Source: Mycolicibacterium senegalense (lineage in GTDB: Bacteria; Actinomycetota; Actinomycetes; Mycobacteriales; Mycobacteriaceae). From it: a DNA stretch of 64,000 nt. Below, piece after piece: positions 33,396 to 40,335 of this stretch; positions within the stretch are counted from its first letter, which is position 1; every line of letters starts with the position of its first letter. Position numbers and translations under genes: made by a program. The stretch spans positions 4,896,417 to 4,960,416 of the forward strand of contig NZ_CP081000.1 in the NCBI RefSeq assembly GCF_019645875.1. The letters run 5' to 3'. The notes below the pieces were generated by a model. It saw only the letters and a list, made by a program, of their open reading frames with translations. It was not told the origin of the DNA and did no database searches.

Positions 33396-34099
33396 CCGAA
33401 CCACTTGACTCCGAACTTCTCGATCTGGCGACCCCGTACGCGCTGCACGCGATATCCGACAGTGAGCGCGCCGACATCGAACAACGCCTGGCCGCTGCTT
33501 CTCCCGAGGTCGTAGCCCAATTCACGACCGAGGTGCGGGGTGTGCGGGAAACCATGGCCCGCCTGGCGGGATCGACAGCTCTCGAGCCGCCGCCGCAACT
33601 GCGCGAGCAACTGTTGGCGGCGGTCTCCGTGCCCGAACTGCGTCCACGGCCCACTGCACGCTGGCGAAACATCGGGCTGGCGGCCGCGGCGGCGGTCGTC
33701 ATCGCCTTGGCCGGCATCGGCATCGGCATCGCAGTGCGCCCGAGTCCGCAGACCACGACGGCCGAGCAGATCTTCGCCGCTCCTGACGTGCGGACGGTCT
33801 CCGGCACCATCCCCACCGGCGGTACCGCGACCGTGGTGTTCTCCCGCGAGCGCAACGCCGGCGTGCTGGTGATGAACGGTGTGACGCCCCCGCAGACCGG
33901 CACGGTGTATCAGATGTGGCTGCTGCGCGAGGGCTCCGCGACGTCGGCCGGCACCATGGACTCCGCTGCCGTCGCGCCGTCGACCACGGCCGTGCTACCG
34001 GACCTCGGCGACGCGTCGGCATTGGCCTTCACGGTCGAGCCGGGCGTCGGCTCGACCGCACCAACCACGCCGATCTTCGCCGAGCTGCCATTGCGGTGA
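33392..34099 (+). CDS. rskA: anti-sigma-K factor RskA
   Basis: A 235-residue transmembrane anti-sigma factor. A cytoplasmic sigma-binding region (~1-90; DLATPYALHAISDSERADIEQRLAA) without a zinc HxxxCxxC motif is followed by one membrane helix (~94-115) and an extracytoplasmic RskA domain (~130-235; VLVMNGVTPPQTGTVYQMWLLREG, SALAFTVEPGVGSTAPT). It holds SigK inactive until regulated proteolysis releases it. The ATG at 33392 overlaps the sigK stop, supporting balanced synthesis. Confidence 0.9.
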   Translation: MTEPLDSELLDLATPYALHAISDSERADIEQRLAAASPEVVAQFTTEVRGVRETMARLAGSTALEPPPQLREQLLAAVSVPELRPRPTARWRNIGLAAAAAVVIALAGIGIGIAVRPSPQTTTAEQIFAAPDVRTVSGTIPTGGTATVVFSRERNAGVLVMNGVTPPQTGTVYQMWLLREGSATSAGTMDSAAVAPSTTAVLPDLGDASALAFTVEPGVGSTAPTTPIFAELPLR

Positions 34100-34173
34100 C
34101 ACGCATGAGGCGGCGGCACGCCGGGTATCACTGACCTCACCGCACGAGCCGGGAAAAGGAAGTGGTGAACCCG

Positions 34174-35058
34174 ATGGCACAAACCGCAGACGACCTCAGC
34201 AAGGCACCCACACCAGATCAGGCCGAGGACAACGCCTTCTTCCCGTCGCCGTACTCGCTGAGTCAGTACACCTCGGCCAGAACCGACTTCGCCGGGGTCG
34301 AACACGCTGGCGCCTATACCGAGGGCCGGTGGAAGGTGCTGATGATCGCGACCGAAGAACGATATGTGTTGTGCCAGAACGGAAAGATGTTCTCCACCGG
34401 CAACCATCCGGTGGAGACGCTGCTGCCACTGCACCATCTGATGCAGACCGGGTTCGACGTTGACGTCGCGACCATCTGCGGGTACCCGGCCAAGCTGGAG
34501 TTGTGGGCCATGCCCCACGATGACCGAGCCGTGTTGTCGACGTATGAGGCCCTCAAGCCCAAACTCAAACAACCCCTCAAGCTGTCCGAGGTGGTCGCTG
34601 ATCTACATGCATCTTCCGAGTACCTCGCGGTGTTCATTCCTGGCGGTCACGGTGCCGTGGTGGGGCTGCCGGGCAGCGAAGCGGTGGGCCAGACCCTGAA
34701 TTGGGCGTTGGACCATGGCCGGTTCATCGTCACGCTGTGCCATGGGCCGGCCGCGCTGCTGGCCGCCGGCCTCGGCAAGTCGCAGTCACCGTTCGCCGGT
34801 TATTCGGTGTGCGTGTTCCCCGACTCGCTCGACGAGGGGGCCAACATCGACATCGGCTACCTGCCCGGGCGGCTGCAGTGGCTGGTCGCCGATCTGCTGG
34901 CCAAGCAGGGGCTCACGGTTGTCAACGACGACATGGCCGGCACCGTGCATCAGGACCGCCGTTTGCTCACCGGCGACAGCCCGCTGGCCTCCGATGCGCT
35001 GGGCAAGTTGGCCGCCGATTGCCTGCTCGACGCGCTCGGGCGCGACCATCGGCCTTGA
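34174..35058 (+). CDS. hchA: HchA-like DJ-1/PfpI family chaperone/deglycase
   Basis: A 294-residue protein of the large Hsp31/HchA branch of the DJ-1 superfamily. The catalytic Cys is in FIVTLCHGPAALL (nucleophile elbow), preceded by AVFIPGGHGAVVGLPGS. The N-terminal extension with SPYSLSQYTS is typical for HchA. Members act on methylglyoxal and glycated groups or as holding chaperones. ATG 34174 is favoured because AAAGGAAG lies at proper distance; in-frame GTGs at 34162 and 34165 are too close to it. It is probably a separate transcription unit after rskA. Confidence 0.85.
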   Translation: MAQTADDLSKAPTPDQAEDNAFFPSPYSLSQYTSARTDFAGVEHAGAYTEGRWKVLMIATEERYVLCQNGKMFSTGNHPVETLLPLHHLMQTGFDVDVATICGYPAKLELWAMPHDDRAVLSTYEALKPKLKQPLKLSEVVADLHASSEYLAVFIPGGHGAVVGLPGSEAVGQTLNWALDHGRFIVTLCHGPAALLAAGLGKSQSPFAGYSVCVFPDSLDEGANIDIGYLPGRLQWLVADLLAKQGLTVVNDDMAGTVHQDRRLLTGDSPLASDALGKLAADCLLDALGRDHRP

Positions 35059-35111
35059 CTGCGTTTTCAGACGCCGACGTGCCCGTCGACGTCATAGTCA
35101 CGATGCTGCCA

Positions 35112-35552
35112 TCACTGCGCGGGCGGAGCGGAATCAGGAATGCGCCGCTTCAGGCGGGCGCTGCGGAGGATCTGCATCGCCATGTTGGTAGAGGTGAGCA
35201 TCGGGAACACCCCGAGAAAGGTCCGCTCCGACGGAGTGTGCCCGTGCAGCTGTTCGAGGCTGCCGAAGACGTAGAAGCATCCGATACTGAACAGGGTGGC
35301 CGGAACAGCGAGCGCCATGACGCTGCCCCGGTCGGAGAGCACCTGCCGCGCCAGTGCCAGTTCGTCGTCGGTCAGCGCCTCCTGTTTGCGCACCTTGCGC
35401 AACGTTGCCGGCAGGGTGCCGATGCCGAGTTCCGACGTGACGTGGCTGTGGCTCCTCATCCGCCGGGTGAACATGAACGCGATGGCGGCGAACACCCAGA
35501 TCAGTGCGAAGAAGACGATCGACAGCATGCCGAAGAGAGTCGACGTCGTCAT
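35112..35552 (-). CDS. small membrane protein, unknown
   Basis: A 146-residue protein with one N-terminal membrane helix (LFGMLSIVFFALIWVFAAIAFMF) and a second hydrophobic segment near residues 80-95 (VMALAVPATLFSIGCFYVFG). Between them is a charged cytoplasmic region (ATLRKVRKQEALTDDELALARQVLSDRG). No family is recognised. It follows the mmpL gene after 1 nt, so it belongs to the MmpS-MmpL operon and could be an accessory of that transporter. Confidence 0.65.
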   Translation of the reverse strand: MTTSTLFGMLSIVFFALIWVFAAIAFMFTRRMRSHSHVTSELGIGTLPATLRKVRKQEALTDDELALARQVLSDRGSVMALAVPATLFSIGCFYVFGSLEQLHGHTPSERTFLGVFPMLTSTNMAMQILRSARLKRRIPDSAPPAQ

Positions 35553-35553
35553 G

Positions 35554-38394
35554 TCACGCCTCCACTCGTTGGCGTTGGGGCAGCCGATGCCGCAGCGGCC
35601 GCTGCCGGATGAACGTCGGCCACCAGAACCACGGACCGAGGAAGCGCAGCAGGCACGGCACCACGAACGAGCGCACCACCAACGTGTCGAGCAGCAGACC
35701 GATACACACCGTTGAGCCGACCTGACCGATGGTGTGCAGATCGCTGATCAACATGGCCAGCATGGTGAATGCGAACACCAGACCTGCCGACGTCACCACC
35801 CCACCGGTGCTACCCAGCGCGCGGATCAACCCGGTGTTCAGCCCGGCGCCGGACTCCTCCTTCACCCGGGAGATCAACAGCAGGTTGTAGTCAGACCCGA
35901 CCGCGACCAGGATGATGAACGTCAGCGGGAGCACCAGCCAATGCAGATGTAGGCCGATGATGTGCTGCCACACCAGAACTGACAGTCCGAACGCTCCCGC
36001 GTAGGAGAACGCCACCGTGCCGGGAATGACCAGGGCGGCGACCAGGCTCCGGGTCAGATACAGCATGATCAGGAAGATCAACACGAACGCGGCGATCGCC
36101 ACGATGAGCAGATCGGAGGCCGCATAGGCCTTGATGTCCTTGTTGTTGGAGCCGGCGCCTCCGATGTAGATCTTCGAGCCGGCCAGCGAGGTCTCCTTGA
36201 GCGCGGCCTTGATCGCGTCGGGGAACTGTTCGACATGGTCGATCCCTTCCGGCCCCATGGCGTTGCCCTCGTGGGTGACGATGAACCGGGCGGCCTTGCC
36301 ATCCGGCGACATCATCAACTGCATACCGGTCTTGAAGTCCTCGTTGTCGAACGCCTCCCTCGGAATGTAGAAGAAGTCGTCGCTGCGGGATTCGTCGAAG
36401 TCGTTGCCCACGTTGATCAGGTCGTAGTAGGTCTGATCGGTCTGCGTGGTCTGCAGATGGGAGGGGCCGTAATTGTTGGTGATGACGCCAAGTAGCGACC
36501 GGCTGTCGGACATCATCCGCTCCAACTGCGAGATCATCTGTGGCATCAGGCGATCGATGGCCTCGAATGACGTGACGGCATCGGCGATCTGCGCATCCAG
36601 GCTGTCGATCCCGTCGAGGGAATCGAACAGCGATCGCATCGCCCAACAAGCCGGGATGTCGAAACAGTGTGGCTCCCAATAGAAGTAGTTCTTCAACGGC
36701 CGCAGGAAGTCGTCCAGGTTGGAGATTCCGGCATTCATGTCATCGGTGACCTGCTTGAGGTTCTCCAGCGTCAACACCGTCGAATGCAGTTCGTCGGCCA
36801 TCTGCTGGGTCAGCCCGATCACCTTCTGCAGCACCTCGACCGACCGCGCCTGGATCTCGGCCTGCTTGTCGGTGTTCTCGTTCTGCTGCTCGTTGAACGG
36901 CAACTGCTGGCCGCTGCCACTGCCCTGGGTGGTGAACAGATACGGAATCGTGGCGTGCTCCAACGGCCGGCCCAGCGGCCTGGTGATGCTCTGCACCATG
37001 GCGACACCGGGAAGCCGGATGAGGCTCTTGGCAACCCGGTCCAGCGAGATGAAATCGGCTGAATTGCGCATGTCGTGATCGCTCTCGACCATCAGCATCT
37101 CGCTGAACAGCTTGCTTTGCGAGAAGTGCCGATCCGAGGCCTCGAAACCGAGATTGGCTGGGCCGTCGGCGGGTTGGTAGGCACGGTCGTCATAGCTGAC
37201 CTGATAGGTGGGGACGAAAACCGCCCCGATCATGACGACGGCGACACTTGCGACGAAGACCGGCTTGGGCCATCGCACGACGCTCGTGGCGATCCGCCGG
37301 TACAGGTGTCCCTTGGCCACGCGCTTCGGATCGAACAGACCGAAGAGGCTGCCCAGCGTCAGTATCGCCGGCGCGAGGGTGAGGGCTGCGGCGATGGTGA
37401 ACAGCATGCTGATGGCGACCGCCGGGCCCATGGTGTGGAAGTAGTCCAGCCGCGCCAGGCTCAAGCAGTAACACGCGCCGGCGATGGTCAGTCCAGACCC
37501 GATGATGATGGGGGCGACGCTGCGGTAAGCGGTGTAGAACGCCGCTTCGCGGCTCTCACCGTCCTGCCGGGCCTCCTGATAGCGGCCCAGCAGAAAGATG
37601 CCGTAGTCGGTGCCCGCTCCCAATGTCAGTGCAACAACGATATTCACCGCGAACGACGACAACGGGATGACGCCGAAATGCCCCAGTGTCGCGATAACGC
37701 CCTTGGCGACCAGCATTTCGATCAAGACGCTGACCAGCGGCACCAGCAGGTTGGCCAACGAGCGGTAGACCACCAGCAGCATGATCACGATCAAGATGAT
37801 CGTCAGGATCGTGATGTTGTTGAGGCTGGAGTTCGCGATGGTCAGCGTGTCGGAGGCCAACGGGGCCGCACCACTGACATAGACCTTGAGTCCCGGCGGC
37901 GGGCTGTCGTCGGCGATGATGTCCCGAACCGCGTTGACCGACTCGTTGGCCTGAAGCTGACCGATGTTGCCGGCGAGCCGCAGCAGAACGAAAGTCGCTT
38001 TGCCGTCGATACTTTGAGCCCCGGCTGCGGTGATGGGTTTGCCCCACAGATCCATCACGTACTGCACGTGCTCAGGGTCTTGCTTGAGCCGGTGCATCAG
38101 GTCGTCGTAGTACCGGTGATCGCCATCATCGAGCGGCCGGTCGGCTTCGAACACCAGCATGGTCAGGCTGGTCGAGGTTGATTCCTGGAACTTCTCTCCG
38201 ATGCGCAGCATCGCGACCTGGGACGGGGCATAGCTCGGGATCATCGACCCGGCCAGTTCCTCGGCGACCCGCTCGACCTGCGGGATGAAGGTATTGGTGG
38301 TGACGGCCAGCAGCGCCCAGAACACGATGATCGGCACCGCCAGGATGCGCACCGACCGCGCGACGACTGGCCGGTGCGCGCGATGGTTGCTCAC
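35554..38394 (-). CDS. MmpL family RND transporter
   Basis: A 946-residue RND-superfamily transporter of the mycobacterial MmpL type, with two repeats of one helix, a large periplasmic loop and five to six further helices. Conserved family elements include TLGAGTDYGIFLLGRYQEARQDG and, in the second half, VAVGSDYNLLLISRVKEE, the proton-relay GxDY motifs. MmpL proteins export lipids, siderophores or drugs. The GTG start overlaps the MmpS stop (GTGA), as in mmpS4/mmpS5-type pairs. The cargo is unknown. Confidence 0.92.
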   Translation of the reverse strand: MSNHRAHRPVVARSVRILAVPIIVFWALLAVTTNTFIPQVERVAEELAGSMIPSYAPSQVAMLRIGEKFQESTSTSLTMLVFEADRPLDDGDHRYYDDLMHRLKQDPEHVQYVMDLWGKPITAAGAQSIDGKATFVLLRLAGNIGQLQANESVNAVRDIIADDSPPPGLKVYVSGAAPLASDTLTIANSSLNNITILTIILIVIMLLVVYRSLANLLVPLVSVLIEMLVAKGVIATLGHFGVIPLSSFAVNIVVALTLGAGTDYGIFLLGRYQEARQDGESREAAFYTAYRSVAPIIIGSGLTIAGACYCLSLARLDYFHTMGPAVAISMLFTIAAALTLAPAILTLGSLFGLFDPKRVAKGHLYRRIATSVVRWPKPVFVASVAVVMIGAVFVPTYQVSYDDRAYQPADGPANLGFEASDRHFSQSKLFSEMLMVESDHDMRNSADFISLDRVAKSLIRLPGVAMVQSITRPLGRPLEHATIPYLFTTQGSGSGQQLPFNEQQNENTDKQAEIQARSVEVLQKVIGLTQQMADELHSTVLTLENLKQVTDDMNAGISNLDDFLRPLKNYFYWEPHCFDIPACWAMRSLFDSLDGIDSLDAQIADAVTSFEAIDRLMPQMISQLERMMSDSRSLLGVITNNYGPSHLQTTQTDQTYYDLINVGNDFDESRSDDFFYIPREAFDNEDFKTGMQLMMSPDGKAARFIVTHEGNAMGPEGIDHVEQFPDAIKAALKETSLAGSKIYIGGAGSNNKDIKAYAASDLLIVAIAAFVLIFLIMLYLTRSLVAALVIPGTVAFSYAGAFGLSVLVWQHIIGLHLHWLVLPLTFIILVAVGSDYNLLLISRVKEESGAGLNTGLIRALGSTGGVVTSAGLVFAFTMLAMLISDLHTIGQVGSTVCIGLLLDTLVVRSFVVPCLLRFLGPWFWWPTFIRQRPLRHRLPQRQRVEA

Positions 38395-38891
38395 GCGGAC
38401 TTCACCCGGCAGGTGACGTCGGCTTCGGAGTGGGTGGACGACTGTTCGTCGCGCACAACGCCATTGACCAACATCCGGCAGCCGACCTCGCCGCCGTTGA
38501 CCTGCGCGGACAGGCTGCCGGACACGACGGTCAGCGTTGTCGTCTCGGTGTGTGTCCACGGGAGTTCGGTGAGATCCACCTTGTGCGGATGCCCATCGAT
38601 GTCGACGTAGCTGACGATCCCGCCGTCGCCGATGGTCCCGTAGAGCTCATAGGTGAGCTGTTTAGGGGTGAACTGTTCGGGCGCCTGTGCGGCGGGCACC
38701 GCGGGAACCGGTCCCGGTTCGGACATCTGGTGCACCTTCCAGACCGCGGCCCCTCCCACACCGAGAGCGACAACCGTCACCAGCGGGAGCCACCCTCTCT
38801 GCAAGATGGCCTGGCTGCGGGGTTCGCGCCGCACTCCGCGGAGTTCTCGACCACGGTTGTTCGTGGGTTGCTCCCCGATCATGACGGACAT
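38391..38891 (-). CDS. MmpS family membrane accessory protein
   Basis: A 166-residue MmpS protein: a short cytoplasmic N-terminus, one membrane helix (~33-53), and a periplasmic beta-rich domain with the family pattern QLTYELYGTIGDGGIVSYVDIDGHPHKVDLTELPWTHTETT and a Cys pair (VGCRML ... DVTCRV). It partners the coupled MmpL gene. The start could be at 38891 or the internal ATG at 38882. Its promoter faces a MarR-type regulator. Confidence 0.9.
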   Translation of the reverse strand: MSVMIGEQPTNNRGRELRGVRREPRSQAILQRGWLPLVTVVALGVGGAAVWKVHQMSEPGPVPAVPAAQAPEQFTPKQLTYELYGTIGDGGIVSYVDIDGHPHKVDLTELPWTHTETTTLTVVSGSLSAQVNGGEVGCRMLVNGVVRDEQSSTHSEADVTCRVKSA

Positions 38892-38895
38892 ATAT

Positions 38896-38910
38896 ATCCC
38901 ATATAGGAAT
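38896..38910 (-). promoter_or_regulatory. AT-rich imperfect palindrome before mmpS, operator candidate
   Basis: ATCCCATATAGGAAT has ATnCC/GGnAT arms around a 5-nt AT core, within an AT-rich stretch that contrasts with the surrounding GC-rich DNA. It ends 4 nt from the mmpS start codon. The divergent MarR-type regulator is the natural candidate to bind it. On the other side, TATAAA at 39042-39047 could be the -10 of a leaderless marR transcript. Confidence 0.35.
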
Positions 38911-39053
38911 TACTCCTCAAGCTATCGGTAAGGCATCGCCATACATTCACAGCAGTCTGACAGGCGCGAACACGACCTTCGCGACTGCACCGACACCATC
39001 GCACGCCGCGCCCAACCTCCGCATTTACTTCCTGTTAGTGATATAAATGGGCC

Positions 39054-39515
39054 GTGACGGGCACACCCACCGACAGCAGCGTGGAAGCGGTTTCGGAGAT
39101 GCTCGTAGCCAGCGCCGACCTGATGTGGCGACATCTCGCCGACCGCAAGGGGCTGAGCGCGAGCGCGACGCTGGTCCTGGTCCGCCTCAACCGGGAAGGT
39201 CCCATGCGAGTCACCGCACTCGCCGAGGCCGAGGGCGCGAGCCAGTCCGGCATGACGCAACTGGTTCAACGTCTGGAAAGCCAAGGGCTCCTGGAACGTT
39301 GCAGTGATCCCGACGACGGCCGGGCATGCCTGGTGAAGGTCAGCGAGGGTGGCCGGCGCCTGTGGGAGGAACGTGCCGTTGTCCGCAAGCAGCGCATCGC
39401 CGAGTTGCTGGCCGGATTGCCGGAGGACGACCGGACGACGCTGTGGCTGGCCTCCCAAGTCGCGGCCCGACTGGTCGATCAGATGCGCGAGATCGCCGAC
39501 TCCCCCGACAGCTAG
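39054..39515 (+). CDS. MarR family transcriptional regulator
   Basis: A 153-residue MarR-type dimeric repressor. The winged HTH is visible as GLSASATLVLVRLNREGPMRVTALAEAEGASQSGMTQLVQRLESQGLLERCSDPDDGRACLVKVSEGG. It is divergent from mmpS-mmpL, an arrangement like the MarR-type repressor controlling mmpS5-mmpL5 in M. tuberculosis. It is therefore likely to control the transporter. It starts at GTG 39054, 6 nt after a TATAAA element. Confidence 0.88.
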   Translation: MTGTPTDSSVEAVSEMLVASADLMWRHLADRKGLSASATLVLVRLNREGPMRVTALAEAEGASQSGMTQLVQRLESQGLLERCSDPDDGRACLVKVSEGGRRLWEERAVVRKQRIAELLAGLPEDDRTTLWLASQVAARLVDQMREIADSPDS

Positions 39516-39638
39516 GGTGATGCCAGAGACCTTCACACGTCGACAATCACACCGGCCACCATCGCTGCGAACCCTGGGAAACACGTAGTCTCGGTCCGCG
39601 CCGGTGCTACGTTGACGCCGACCGCAGGAGGCGCACAG

Positions 39639-40106
39639 ATGTCCATGCAAGGCTCGGTGACCGTGCGGATGTCCGCGCCGGCGGACCGCATTTGGGAACT
39701 CATCTCCGACGTACGCAACACCGGGAAGTTCTCGCCGGAGGTGATGGAGGCCGAGTGGCTGGGCGGCGCCACCGGCCCGGCGCTGGGCACCCGGTTCCGT
39801 GGGCACGTCAAGCGCAACGAGATCGGCCCGGTCTATTGGACGACCTGCGAGGTGACCGCCTGCGAGCCCGGGCGTGAGTTCGGCTTCGCGGTGCTCGTCG
39901 GGGACCGGTCGGTCAACAACTGGCACTACCGGTTGGAGCCCGCCGGAGCCGATACCGACGTCACCGAATCCTTCCGCATGACCCCGGGGGCGTTCACCAC
40001 TGTGTTCTCACTGCTCGGCGGGCAGCTTCGCACGCGTCGCAATATCCGTGACATGCGCAAGACGCTGGAACGGATCAAGGCAGTGGTGGAGGACCCGGGG
40101 CAATAA
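39639..40106 (+). CDS. SRPBCC family protein
   Basis: A 155-residue START/Bet v1-like (SRPBCC) protein: GSVTVRMSAPADRIWELISDVRNTGKFSPEVMEAEWLGG, then GTRFRGHVKRNEIG, CEVTACEPGREFGFAV and a long C-terminal helix. The fold binds hydrophobic ligands or acts as a polyketide cyclase-like scaffold. The ATG at 39639 is chosen over the upstream TTG because of a clear GGAGG ribosome-binding site. It is apparently monocistronic. Confidence 0.8.
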   Translation: MSMQGSVTVRMSAPADRIWELISDVRNTGKFSPEVMEAEWLGGATGPALGTRFRGHVKRNEIGPVYWTTCEVTACEPGREFGFAVLVGDRSVNNWHYRLEPAGADTDVTESFRMTPGAFTTVFSLLGGQLRTRRNIRDMRKTLERIKAVVEDPGQ

Positions 40107-40219
40107 GCAGCCCGCGACCGGCGACGCGTTGTGGCCGTACCTGTGCGCGAGCTGTGTATCGATGAGGATTCCATCTGTCGTGCGGGGAGGCCGTGGCGAC
40201 GCCGGTTGGAATTTAGTTA

Positions 40220-40235
40220 TGCTTAATATTGCTTA
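40220..40235 (+). promoter_or_regulatory. TGCTTA direct repeat in AT-rich island
   Basis: TGCTTA occurs at 40220-40225 and 40230-40235, exactly 10 bp apart (one helical turn). It lies in an AT-rich island within the 229-nt gap before the repeat-protein gene. Such phasing suits response-regulator or sigma binding. No other structure is obvious in the gap, apart from the AAGGAGG ribosome-binding site before 40336. Confidence 0.3.
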
Positions 40236-40335
40236 GGCATACATACGGGGGTCGTCCGTCGACGCCCGCACATCTGGAAATCACGCGGTCGGGAGCGATG
40301 TGACCAGGTCACTGGTCGTCATCAAGGAGGTCGAC

